From Streptomyces marincola (GTDB lineage: Bacteria > Actinomycetota > Actinomycetes > Streptomycetales > Streptomycetaceae): a DNA stretch of 64,000 nt. Under the pieces are notes generated by a model. It ran no database searches. It worked only from the letters and a program-made list of their open reading frames with translations, and was not told the DNA's origin. The position numbers and the translations under genes are program-made. Location: assembly GCF_020410765.1 (NCBI RefSeq), contig NZ_CP084541.1:3925001-3989000 (forward strand). Reading direction: 5' to 3'. Of the stretch, positions 28,577-36,824 are shown piece by piece; the stretch's first letter is position 1; each line of letters opens with the position of its first letter.

Positions 28577-28687
28577 CCGGGCCGGCGACCTGGGCAGGAA
28601 GCGGGAGGACCGGGGCGGCAATCCGGACAGCAATCCGGACAAGGGGGGCGGAGAAGATCGCTGCGACACGCATGGGAAACTTTTCAC

Positions 28688-29278
28688 ATGATCCAGTTCC
28701 GGTCTGCCAGGGTGGCGCTGGCCGCCGCCGCGACGGGGGCGTTCGCGCTCACGGCCTGCACCGCTGACGGCGCCGGGCCCTCGGGCGGCGACACCAATTT
28801 CGTCCAGGGGAGCGGCGACATCACGCACGTGGCCGCGGCGGACCGCGAGGAGGCCCCCGACCTGGCGGGCGAGACCATCGAGGGGGAGCGGCTCGCGCTC
28901 TCCGACTTCCGCGGCCAGGTGATCGTGCTCAACGTCTGGGGCTCGTGGTGCGCGCCCTGCATCGCGGAGGCGGACGACCTGGTCCGGGTCGCGGAGGCCA
29001 CCGCCGACCAGGGCGTTCAGTTCGTCGGCATCAACACCCGCGACAACTCGCGCGTGAACGCGGCCGAGTTCGAGGAGACGCACGGCGTGCCCTACCCCAG
29101 CCTCTACGACCCGGACGGGCGGCTGCTCCTCGAATTCCCGCGCGGCAGCCTCAACCCGCAGGCCATCCCCTCCACCCTCATCATCGACCGGGAGGGCCGC
29201 ATCGCGGCCAGGGCGCTCACCGCGCTCAGCGAGGAGCGGCTGACCGAGGCGCTCGACCCCGTGCTCCAGGAAGGGTGA
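28688..29278 (+). CDS. ResA/TlpA-type thiol-disulfide lipoprotein for cytochrome c maturation
   Basis: A 196-residue membrane-anchored thioredoxin-fold protein. Lipobox LTACT (Cys near residue 23) is followed by a TlpA/ResA domain with redox motif WGSWCAPCIAEA (CxxC near residue 87) and the later cis-Pro segment AIPSTLIIDREG. Such proteins keep the apocytochrome CxxCH cysteines reduced outside the membrane. It heads the row resA-like, ccdA, resB, ccsB with tight spacing (7 nt before ccdA), which is the System II cluster. Confidence 0.92.
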   Translation: MIQFRSARVALAAAATGAFALTACTADGAGPSGGDTNFVQGSGDITHVAAADREEAPDLAGETIEGERLALSDFRGQVIVLNVWGSWCAPCIAEADDLVRVAEATADQGVQFVGINTRDNSRVNAAEFEETHGVPYPSLYDPDGRLLLEFPRGSLNPQAIPSTLIIDREGRIAARALTALSEERLTEALDPVLQEG

Positions 29279-29285
29279 CCTGGGT

Positions 29286-30032
29286 GTGAACGGCTACAAC
29301 GAGACGGTGCTGAGCGGCGCGCTGCTGCTCGCGCTGCCGCTCGCCGTCTTCGGCGGTCTCGTGTCGTTCTTCTCGCCCTGCGTGCTGCCCCTGGTGCCCG
29401 GCTACCTCAGCTACGTGACCGGTGTCGGCGGCGCCGACCTGAAGGACGCCAGGCGCGGGCGCATGTTCACCGGCGCCCTGCTGTTCGTCCTCGGCTTCTC
29501 GGCCGTCTTCGTCTCCATGGGCGCCTTCTTCGGCGGCGTGGGCGCCGAGCTGCTGGAGCACCAGGAGGTCCTGACCCGGATCGTCGGCGTGCTGACGATC
29601 ATCCTCGGACTGCTGTTCACCGGGCTGATGCCGCGGCTGGCGCGGCGCGAGTTCCGTTTCCACACCCGGCCGGCCGTCGGCCTCGCCGGGGCGCCGATGC
29701 TCGGCATCGTCTTCGGCATCGGCTGGACGCCCTGCATCGGCCCGACCCTGTCCGCCGTGCAGGCCCTGGCGTTCACCGAGGCCACCGCGGGCCGCGGCGC
29801 GCTGCTCTCGTTCGCCTACTGCCTCGGCCTCGGGCTGCCGTTCATCGTGGCGGCGCTCGCGTTCCGCCGCACGCTCGGCGCGTTCGGCTGGGTCAAGCGC
29901 CACTACGTGTGGGTGATGCGGCTGGGCGGCGGCATGCTCGTCGCCACCGGGCTGCTGCTCGTCACGGGGCTGTGGGGCGACCTCGTCTACGAGATGCAGA
30001 TTTGGTCCACCGACTTCAGCGTTTGGATCTGA
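29286..30032 (+). CDS. ccdA: CcdA, membrane thiol reductant transporter
   Basis: A 248-residue protein with six predicted membrane segments. The two conserved cysteine motifs are FFSPCVLPLVPGYLSYV in TM1 and GWTPCIGPTLSAV in TM4, the disulfide pair that carries electrons from cytoplasmic thioredoxin to ResA-like proteins outside. GTG start. It is in the centre of the cytochrome c maturation operon, 7 nt after the resA-like gene and 5 nt before resB. Confidence 0.94.
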   Translation: MNGYNETVLSGALLLALPLAVFGGLVSFFSPCVLPLVPGYLSYVTGVGGADLKDARRGRMFTGALLFVLGFSAVFVSMGAFFGGVGAELLEHQEVLTRIVGVLTIILGLLFTGLMPRLARREFRFHTRPAVGLAGAPMLGIVFGIGWTPCIGPTLSAVQALAFTEATAGRGALLSFAYCLGLGLPFIVAALAFRRTLGAFGWVKRHYVWVMRLGGGMLVATGLLLVTGLWGDLVYEMQIWSTDFSVWI

Positions 30033-30037
30033 CAGCC

Positions 30038-32047
30038 ATGAGCGACGACGAGCACACCGCGGGCCGCCGCGGGGAGCCGGGCACCGGTACCGGCACCAGC
30101 ACCGGTACGGCGACCGCGACCGCGACCGCCTCCGCCGCGGACGAGGCCGACGCCGCCGCCGGGCTGTCCACCGCGCCCGTCGAGGAGCGCGACGAGCCCG
30201 CGACGGGCGGCAGCGGAACGTTCGGGGGCGCGCGCGAGCCGGGCGCGCGCGGGGCGCTGGCCTGGTTCGGCCGCGAGGCCACCGGCTGGGCGCGCTGGTT
30301 CTGGCGCCAGCTGACGTCGATGCGGGTCGCGCTGATCCTGCTGTTCCTGCTCGCGCTCGCCTCGATCCCCGGCTCGCTGATCCCGCAGAACGGCGTCGAC
30401 GCCGTGCTCGTGGCGGACTTCCGCGAGAACAACCCCGGCCTCTCCGACGTCTACGACCGGCTCCAGCTGTTCGACGTCTACTCGTCGGTGTGGTTCTCCG
30501 CGATCTACATCCTGCTGTTCGTCTCCCTGATCGGCTGCATCGTCCCGCGCACCTGGCAGTTCGTCGGCCAGCTGCGCGGCCGGCCGCCGCGCGCCCCGCG
30601 CCGGCTCAGCCGCATGCCCGCCTACACCACGTGGCGCACCGACGCGGCGCCCGAGGACGTCGTCGGCGCCGCGCACACGCTGCTCGCGCGCCGGCGCTTC
30701 CGCACCACGCGCGCCGACGACGCGCCGGGCGGCGCCCACGTGGCCGCGGAGAAGGGCTACCTGCGCGAGGCGGGCAACCTCGTCTTCCACCTGTCGCTGA
30801 TCGTCATGCTCATCGCCTTCGCCGCCGGGCGGCTGTACTACTCAGAGGGCGGCAAGCTGATCGTGCAGGACCAGGGCTTCTCCAACGTCCTCCCGCAGTA
30901 CGACGACTACGAGTCGGGCACGCTCTTCGACGTGAACGACCTGGAGCCGTTCGGCTTCCGCCTGGACGACTTCCACGCCGACTTCTCGCGCGAGCGCGTC
31001 GACATGGGCACCCCGACCGAGTTCCGCGCGGACGTCACGTACTGGGACGCCGAGGGCAACGAGACCTCCGCGTCCATCGAGCCGAACCACCCGCTGCACG
31101 TCGGCGACTCCCGCGTGCGCCTGCTCGGCCACGGCTACGCCCCGGTCGTCACGGTCACCGACGGGCAGGGCGAGGTGACGTTCAGCGGGCCGGTGCCGTT
31201 CCTCCCGCAGGACGCCGGGCTGACCTCGACCGGCGTGATCAAGGTCGGCAACTACGTGGGCCCGGACGGCGAACGCGACCAGCTGGGCTTCCAGGGCTTC
31301 TTCAACCCCACCTACAACATCGACGAGGTGCGCGGCCCGCACTCGACGTTCCCCGAGCCCGACCTGCCGGTGCTCACGCTCAACGCGTTCCGCGGCGACC
31401 TCGGCATCAACTCGGGCCTGTCGCAGAACGTCTACCAGCTGGACACCACGAACATGGAGCAGCTGGTCGACGCGAGCGGCGACCTGCTGCGCTTCAACCT
31501 GATGCCGGGCGAGTCGATGGAACTGCCCGACGGCCTCGGCACGCTCACCTTCGAGCGTTTCGACGAGTGGGCCAGCTTCCAGATCACCACCAAGGCCGGC
31601 AACGAGTGGGCGCTCGGCGGCGCGCTGGCCGCCGTGGCCGGCCTCGCCGGGTCGCTGCTGCTCCAGCGGCGCCGGGTGTGGGTGCGGGCCAGGACGGGCG
31701 CCGACGGCCGCACGGTCGTCGAGATGGCCTCGCTCGGCCGCACCGAGTCCGCCAAGCTGCCGCACGAGCTGGCCGCCCTCGCGGCGGCACTCACGACCAG
31801 CGCGCCCGTCCTGCCGGACCCGGACGAGGACGGCGGCCCGGACGAGGGGGGCCGGGGACCGGGGAACGGTGACCCGGGCCCTGACGACGGCGACCGGGAC
31901 CGGGGACCGGGCGGTGGGGACGGCGGCGCAGCCGGACCGGCCGAGCCCGCCGAGCCCGTTGGACCCGCCGAGCACGCCGAGCGCACCGAGACAGCAGAAC
32001 CCGCAGGATCCGCCGACTCCGCAGCCGCGGAAGGAGCACGCCCATGA
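30038..32047 (+). CDS. resB: ResB/Ccs1, cytochrome c heme-lyase component
   Basis: A 669-residue ResB-family membrane protein that pairs with CcsB to move heme across the membrane and attach it to apocytochrome c. The core has membrane segments around MRVALILLFLLALASIPGSL, VWFSAIYILLFVSLIGCIVP and AGNLVFHLSLIVMLIAFAAG, a large extracytoplasmic domain, and a last segment near ALGGALAAVAGLAGSLLL. Two parts are not family-conserved: an N-terminal Thr/Gly/Ala low-complexity stretch (TGTGTSTGTATATATA) and a tail of about 100 residues rich in Gly, Asp, Pro and Glu. ATG at 30038; the stop overlaps the ccsB ATG. Confidence 0.93.
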   Translation: MSDDEHTAGRRGEPGTGTGTSTGTATATATASAADEADAAAGLSTAPVEERDEPATGGSGTFGGAREPGARGALAWFGREATGWARWFWRQLTSMRVALILLFLLALASIPGSLIPQNGVDAVLVADFRENNPGLSDVYDRLQLFDVYSSVWFSAIYILLFVSLIGCIVPRTWQFVGQLRGRPPRAPRRLSRMPAYTTWRTDAAPEDVVGAAHTLLARRRFRTTRADDAPGGAHVAAEKGYLREAGNLVFHLSLIVMLIAFAAGRLYYSEGGKLIVQDQGFSNVLPQYDDYESGTLFDVNDLEPFGFRLDDFHADFSRERVDMGTPTEFRADVTYWDAEGNETSASIEPNHPLHVGDSRVRLLGHGYAPVVTVTDGQGEVTFSGPVPFLPQDAGLTSTGVIKVGNYVGPDGERDQLGFQGFFNPTYNIDEVRGPHSTFPEPDLPVLTLNAFRGDLGINSGLSQNVYQLDTTNMEQLVDASGDLLRFNLMPGESMELPDGLGTLTFERFDEWASFQITTKAGNEWALGGALAAVAGLAGSLLLQRRRVWVRARTGADGRTVVEMASLGRTESAKLPHELAALAAALTTSAPVLPDPDEDGGPDEGGRGPGNGDPGPDDGDRDRGPGGGDGGAAGPAEPAEPVGPAEHAERTETAEPAGSADSAAAEGARP

Positions 32048-33144
32048 TTCTCGCCGCAGCCGACGAGAGCCTCGCCGACCTCAGCAATCTCCTGGTCTAC
32101 TCGTCGATGGCCGTCTACGCCCTCGCGTTCCTCGCCTTCACCGCCGAATGGATCTTCGGCAGCCGCAGCAAGGTCGGCCGCACCGCCGCCGCCCTGACGG
32201 CCGACGAGGCCGGGGCGGAGGCCGCCGGCGCCGCGGCGCGGCAGCCGGCGGTCACCGTCCGCACGGCCGGCGGCACCAGCGTGCTCGACCCGCCCAAGGT
32301 CGTCACCCGCTCCGCCACCCCGGCCAGGGACGCGGTGCCCGACGGCCCCGGCGCGGCGAACGGCGACCTGCGCGGCGACACGTACGGGCGGATCGCCATC
32401 TCCCTGACGGCGCTCGCGTTCGCCATGCACCTGAGCGCGGTGGTCATCCGCGCGATCTCGGTGGAACGCGGCCCGTGGGGCAACATGTACGAGTTCTCCA
32501 CCGCGTTCTCCATGGTGATCGTCGGTGTGTTCCTCGCGCTGCTGGCCGCCCGGCGCAACGTCCGCTGGCTGGGCCTGCCCCTGGTCACCACCGTGCTGCT
32601 CGACCTCGGGCTCGCGACCACCGTGCTGTACACGGAGAGCGCGCAGCTGGTGCCCGCGCTCGACTCGGTGTGGATGTGGATCCACGTGCCGCTGGCGATC
32701 ATCTGCGGCGGCCTGTTCTACGTGGGCGCGGTCGGCAGCGTGCTGTTCCTGGCACGCGACCGCTACGAGGCGAAGATCGCCGCGGGCGGCACGCCCCGGC
32801 CGCTGACCGCGTCGGTCCTGGAACGGCTGCCGTCCTCGGTCTCGCTCGACAAGTTCGCCTACCGCATCAACGCGGCCGTGTTCCCGGTGTGGACGTTCAC
32901 GATCATCGCGGGCGCGATCTGGGCCGAGAGCGCCTGGGGCCGGTACTGGGGGTGGGACCCCAAGGAGGTGTGGTCGTTCATCACCTGGGTCGCCTACGCC
33001 GGCTACCTGCACGCGCGGGTCACCGTGGGCTGGAAGGGCCGCAAGGCCGCCTACCTGGCCATCGCGGGGTTCGTCGCGTTCCTGATCAACTACTACGGCG
33101 TGAACATCTTCTTCGACAGCCTCCACTCCTACGGCGGCGTCTGA
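32044..33144 (+). CDS. ccsB: CcsB/CcsA, cytochrome c heme-lyase component
   Basis: A 366-residue multi-spanning membrane protein. The diagnostic tryptophan-rich heme-handling motif is WGRYWGWDPKEVWSFITW (about residues 299-316), facing outside. Conserved histidines flank it in FAMHLSAV and LHARVTVGW. Together with ResB it forms the System II holocytochrome c synthase. It starts by ATGA overlap with resB and ends the operon at a strong 18-bp hairpin. Confidence 0.95.
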   Translation: MILAAADESLADLSNLLVYSSMAVYALAFLAFTAEWIFGSRSKVGRTAAALTADEAGAEAAGAAARQPAVTVRTAGGTSVLDPPKVVTRSATPARDAVPDGPGAANGDLRGDTYGRIAISLTALAFAMHLSAVVIRAISVERGPWGNMYEFSTAFSMVIVGVFLALLAARRNVRWLGLPLVTTVLLDLGLATTVLYTESAQLVPALDSVWMWIHVPLAIICGGLFYVGAVGSVLFLARDRYEAKIAAGGTPRPLTASVLERLPSSVSLDKFAYRINAAVFPVWTFTIIAGAIWAESAWGRYWGWDPKEVWSFITWVAYAGYLHARVTVGWKGRKAAYLAIAGFVAFLINYYGVNIFFDSLHSYGGV

Positions 33145-33205
33145 GCCGCCGACCGACCGGCCGCCGGTGACCCGCCCGGCGGCCGGGGCCGGACGGCGGC
33201 GGAAC

Positions 33206-33247
33206 GACGGAAGGCCGGGCGCCGTGATCGGCGCCCGGCCTTCCGTC
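33206..33247 (+). terminator. Terminator of the cytochrome c maturation operon
   Basis: Perfect 18-bp stem (33206-33223 pairing with 33230-33247) and a 6-nt GTGATC loop, the most stable hairpin seen in the window. It follows ccsB and faces the convergent gene ending at 33361. Confidence 0.92.
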
Positions 33248-33360
33248 GGTCAGTGGGCCGGAAACGTCGGGGGGAATCGGGGGAATCGAGGGAAACGGGG
33301 AAGTCCGAGAAAGTCCGAAGAGTCCGGTCGGGTTCCCCAGTGGTCGGTGGGGCTTCGCGG

Positions 33361-33795
33361 TCAGCGGTCCTTGCCGCCCGGGGGGTTCTCCTCGTCGCCG
33401 TCGCGCTGCCGCAGCTCCTCCTCGCGGCGGCGCAGGTCCTCCTCCCAGTTCTCCGGCAGGCCCTTGTCGTCGGGGGCGGCCTTCCGGTCCGCGTCCTTGC
33501 CGTCGCCGCGCGGGCGCGGGCGCCCCTCGTCGAGCGAGCGGAGGAACTCGGGGTTGTCGTCCGGGGCGACCCAGCCGCCACCGCCCCGGCGGCCCGCGCC
33601 GCCGAGCCGGGGCACGCTGCGGCGCCGCCCCACGAAGATCCATGCGAGCGGCCCGATCAACCAGGCCAGCACGATGAGCAGAATCCACACCAGTTTCGGC
33701 AGATGCCTGACGTCCTCATCCTTGGAACTGATGCAGTCCACCAGGGCGTAGATGGCCAGCGCCAGCGGTACCAGGAACAGCAGCACCCTCAGCAT
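33361..33795 (-). CDS. PLDc_N-domain small membrane protein
   Basis: A 144-residue protein with two hydrophobic segments (LRVLLFLVPLALAIYALVD, LVWILLIVLAWLIGPLAWIF) and the DCISSKDEDVRHLPK loop between them, the layout of the phospholipase D N-terminal (PLDc_N) family. A charged cytoplasmic tail follows (PENWEEDLRRREEELRQRDG) with a short coiled-coil-like stretch. It has no catalytic domain of its own; function unknown. ATG at 33795 with AGGGGGA upstream. Divergent from the UbiD-type gene. Confidence 0.85.
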   Translation of the reverse strand: MLRVLLFLVPLALAIYALVDCISSKDEDVRHLPKLVWILLIVLAWLIGPLAWIFVGRRRSVPRLGGAGRRGGGGWVAPDDNPEFLRSLDEGRPRPRGDGKDADRKAAPDDKGLPENWEEDLRRREEELRQRDGDEENPPGGKDR

Positions 33796-33883
33796 GGTAG
33801 TCCCCCTGGACGTTTCGAGCCGGGCCCCAGGGTGAGGCCCCCTGACTGAACCCCAGGGTAATGCGTCGGCAATACTGAGCGGC

Positions 33884-35335
33884 ATGGCATACGACGACCT
33901 CCGTGCCCTGCTGAAGGCCCTGGAGAGGGATGGCGACCTCAAGCGGGTGAAGGCCGAGGTCGATCCGCACCTGGAAGTGGGGGAAATCACCGACCGCGTC
34001 AACAAGGCGGGCGGTCCCGCGCTGCTCTTCGAAAATGTCAAGGGCTCCGACCTGCCCCTGGCCATGAACGTCTTCGGCACCGACCGTCGCCTGCTGAAAG
34101 CCCTGGGTATCGGCTCCTACGACGAGATCGGGGAAAAGATCGGCGGGCTGCTGAAGCCCGAGCTTCCGCAGGGTTTCGTCGGATTCAAGGAGGCGTTCGG
34201 GAAACTCGGCGCGGTCTCCCACCTGCCGCCCAAGAAGGTCAAGAACGCGCCCGTGCAGGAGGTCGTGCTGCGCGGGGACGACGTGGACCTCGAACGGCTG
34301 CCCGCCCTCTTCACGTGGCCAGAGGACGGCGGCGCGTTCTTCAACCTGGGCCTGACCCACACCAAGGACCCCGAGTCCGGTGTGCGCAACCTCGGTCTCT
34401 ACCGGCTCCAGCGGCACGACCGGCGGACCATCGGCATGCACTGGCAGATCCACAAGGACAGCCGCAACCACTACCAGGTCGCCGCGCGGCGCGGCGAGAA
34501 GCTGCCGGTCGCCATCGCGTTCGGCTGCCCGCCCGCCGTCACCTATGCGTCCACCGCGCCGCTGCCCGGCGACATCGACGAGTACCTGTTCGCCGGCTTC
34601 CTCGCGGGCAAGCGCGTCGAGATGGTGGACTGCGTGACCGTGCCGCTCCAGGTGCCCGCGCAGGCCGAGGTCGTCATCGAGGGCTGGCTCGAACCCGGTC
34701 GGATGCTCCCCGAAGGCCCCTACGGCGACCACACCGGCTTCTACACGCCGCAGGAGCCGTTCCCCGCGCTGACCATCGACTGCGTGACGATGCGCAAGCG
34801 GCCGGTGTTCCAGTCGATCGTCGTGGGCCGGCCGCCCACCGAGGACGGGCCGCTCGGCCGGGCGACGGAGCGCTTCTTCCTGCCGCTGCTGAAGATCATC
34901 ATTCCGGACATCGTGGACTACCACCTGCCCGAGGCCGGCGGCTTCCACAACTGCGCGATCCTGTCGATCGACAAGAAGTACCCCAAGCACGCGCAGAAGG
35001 TGATGTCGGCGGTCTGGGGCGCGCACATGATGTCCCTGACCAAGCTGATCATCGTCGTCGACGCCGACTGCGACGTCCACGACCTGCACGAAGTGGCCTG
35101 GCGCGCCCTGGGCAACGTGGACTACGCGCGCGACGTCCTGCTCACCGAGGGCCCGGTCGACCACCTCGACCACGCCTCCTACCAGCAGTTCTGGGGCGGC
35201 AAGGCGGGCATCGACGCCACCGCCAAGTGGCCGGAGGAGGGGTACACGCGCGACGGCGGCTGGCCCCAGGAGATCAGGTCGGACCCGGACATCGCGGAGC
35301 GCGTCACGCGCCGCTGGAAGGAATACGGGCTGTGA
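33884..35335 (+). CDS. UbiD-type decarboxylase of menaquinone synthesis
   Basis: A 483-residue UbiD-family decarboxylase that uses prenylated FMN. It begins MAYDDLRALLKALERDGDLK and shows the conserved NRVRA-free central region with FTWPEDGGAFFNLGLTHTKD, GMHWQIHKDSRNHY, EGPYGDHTGFYTPQEPFPAL (prFMN/metal binding Glu and His) and SIVVGRPPTEDGPLGRATE. In actinomycetes this group removes the carboxyl group in the last steps of the futalosine-route menaquinone pathway. It overlaps the UbiA-type prenyltransferase by GTGA. The UbiX-type flavin prenyltransferase, which I remember as the next gene in S. coelicolor, is not in this window. Confidence 0.88.
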   Translation: MAYDDLRALLKALERDGDLKRVKAEVDPHLEVGEITDRVNKAGGPALLFENVKGSDLPLAMNVFGTDRRLLKALGIGSYDEIGEKIGGLLKPELPQGFVGFKEAFGKLGAVSHLPPKKVKNAPVQEVVLRGDDVDLERLPALFTWPEDGGAFFNLGLTHTKDPESGVRNLGLYRLQRHDRRTIGMHWQIHKDSRNHYQVAARRGEKLPVAIAFGCPPAVTYASTAPLPGDIDEYLFAGFLAGKRVEMVDCVTVPLQVPAQAEVVIEGWLEPGRMLPEGPYGDHTGFYTPQEPFPALTIDCVTMRKRPVFQSIVVGRPPTEDGPLGRATERFFLPLLKIIIPDIVDYHLPEAGGFHNCAILSIDKKYPKHAQKVMSAVWGAHMMSLTKLIIVVDADCDVHDLHEVAWRALGNVDYARDVLLTEGPVDHLDHASYQQFWGGKAGIDATAKWPEEGYTRDGGWPQEIRSDPDIAERVTRRWKEYGL

Positions 35336-36252
35336 CGGCCGAGGCGTCGCCCGTCACCGGCGGCTCCGGCGGGGCCGCCACCGGGCGGGTGCGGGCGTTC
35401 CTGCGGCTGGTGATGATCGAACACTCCGTGTTCGCGCTGCCGTTCGCCTACATCGCCTCCCTGACCGCGATGTTCCTTGAGGACGGCGGCGTCCAGTGGG
35501 GCACGCTGCTCCTGGTCACCGTCGCCATGGTCGGCCTGCGCACGTTCGCGATGGCCGCGAACCGCGTCATCGACCGCGAGATCGACGCCCGCAACCCGCG
35601 CACCGCGGGCCGGGAGATCGTCACCGGCGCGGTGTCCGTGCGCACCGCGTGGACCGGCGCGCTGATCGCGCTGGCCGCGTTCCTCGGCGCGGCGGCGCTG
35701 CTCAACCCCCTGTGCCTGGTGCTCGCGCCGGTCGCCGTCGTGCCCATGGTCGTCTACCCCTACGGAAAGCGGTTCACGGACTTCCCGCACGCCATCCTCG
35801 GGCTCGCGCAGGCCATGGGCCCCATCGGCGGATGGCTCGCCGTCACGGGCGCCTGGTCCTGGGAGGCCGTGCTGCTCGGCCTCGCCGTCGGCCTGTGGAT
35901 CGGCGGCTTCGACCTGATCTACGCGTGCCAGGACGTGGCGTCCGACCGCGCGGGCGGCGTGCGTTCCGTACCGGCGCGCTTCGGCATCGCGGGCGCGCTG
36001 AACGGCGCGCGCGCCTGCCACGTCGTCACGCTCGGCCTGCTGGCCTGGTACGCGGCGGCGACCGGCGGCGGGCCGTTGCTGTGGGTCGGCCTCGGCGTGG
36101 TCGCCATCGCCTTCGCGTACGAGCACAGCATCGTCGGGCCGCACGACCTCAGCCGCCTGAACCGCGCGTTCTTCACGGTCAACGGCTTCGTGGGGATCAG
36201 CCTGTTCGTGTGCGCGCTGGCCGATCTGCTGGTGCGGGGCCTGACGTTCTGA
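35332..36252 (+). CDS. mqnP: UbiA-family prenyltransferase of menaquinone synthesis (MqnP type)
   Basis: A 306-residue integral membrane prenyltransferase with about eight hydrophobic segments. The two aspartate-rich magnesium-diphosphate motifs are present: NRVIDREIDARN (about residues 79-90) and DLIYACQDVASDRAGG (about residues 194-209). A further helix begins FPHAILGLAQAMGPIGGW. It should attach a polyprenyl chain to the aromatic menaquinone precursor. The GTG start overlaps the UbiD stop, so the two are coupled. The symbol rests on the family pairing with UbiD and is less certain than the family. Confidence 0.87.
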   Translation: MTAEASPVTGGSGGAATGRVRAFLRLVMIEHSVFALPFAYIASLTAMFLEDGGVQWGTLLLVTVAMVGLRTFAMAANRVIDREIDARNPRTAGREIVTGAVSVRTAWTGALIALAAFLGAAALLNPLCLVLAPVAVVPMVVYPYGKRFTDFPHAILGLAQAMGPIGGWLAVTGAWSWEAVLLGLAVGLWIGGFDLIYACQDVASDRAGGVRSVPARFGIAGALNGARACHVVTLGLLAWYAAATGGGPLLWVGLGVVAIAFAYEHSIVGPHDLSRLNRAFFTVNGFVGISLFVCALADLLVRGLTF

Positions 36253-36260
36253 CGCCTGCG

Positions 36261-36288
36261 CGCGCTCCCGGGGCGCCCCGGGAGCGCG
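36261..36288. terminator. Bidirectional terminator after the prenyltransferase gene
   Basis: A 28-bp perfect palindrome, CGCGCTCCCGGGGC (36261-36274) joined directly to its complement (36275-36288), between convergent genes. The zero-length loop must open by a few bases in RNA. Confidence 0.75.
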
Positions 36289-36312
36289 CGGCAGGCCGGG
36301 GCGCGCTGCCGC

Positions 36313-36558
36313 TCAGGACCAGGGCTCGACGAAGTGGTCGAACTCGTTGTTCCGGACGCCGAGGACGAACGCGTCCCACTTGGCGCGTGTCGTGGTCACG
36401 ATGCGGCCGGGTTCGTCCGACTGCCGGATGTGGATCAAGTCCCCTTCCCCCGCCGCCACTTCGAAACCATGACCGTCCCCGGCGCCCTCGGCCTCGGCCC
36501 GCACCCACTCAAGACGCTCCGCGTGGGTCTCCGGCCGTTCCGCATCCGTTCGCGGCAT
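36313..36558 (-). CDS. DUF397 small protein
   Basis: An 81-residue DUF397 protein: EVAAGEGDLIHIRQSDEPGR and KWDAFVLGVRNNEFDHF are the typical strand and helix signatures. In Streptomyces these small proteins usually lie beside an XRE-type regulator (the BldB/AbaA-like pairs), but no such partner is adjacent here, so this is an orphan copy. ATG with GGAGG upstream. Function unknown. Confidence 0.8.
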   Translation of the reverse strand: MPRTDAERPETHAERLEWVRAEAEGAGDGHGFEVAAGEGDLIHIRQSDEPGRIVTTTRAKWDAFVLGVRNNEFDHFVEPWS

Positions 36559-36824
36559 GCCCGCCGTCCTCCGTCCCCTCCGCCCGGCCCGCGCAGCCGG
36601 GCACCGGCCCGTTCGAACGGCACCACGCTACTGCGCGCGGCGCGCGAAGAGGATGGGGCCCGATCGCCAACCGGCGCGGCCGGGCGCCCCGTTGAAGCGC
36701 GAACCACGCACCGGCGCGGCGCCTGTTCGCGGAGAACGCCACCGCGGCGCGCTACGAGACCCCGCCTCACGTGAAACGGCCACGTCCGTTCTCACCGTGC
36801 CGCTTTCCGCCGCCGGCGGCCGGT

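Noticed and set aside
36559..36824. Gene in the gap between the DUF397 gene and the propeller lipoprotein
   Set aside because: All frames are short or Arg/Gly-rich shadows without a ribosome binding site; left unannotated.
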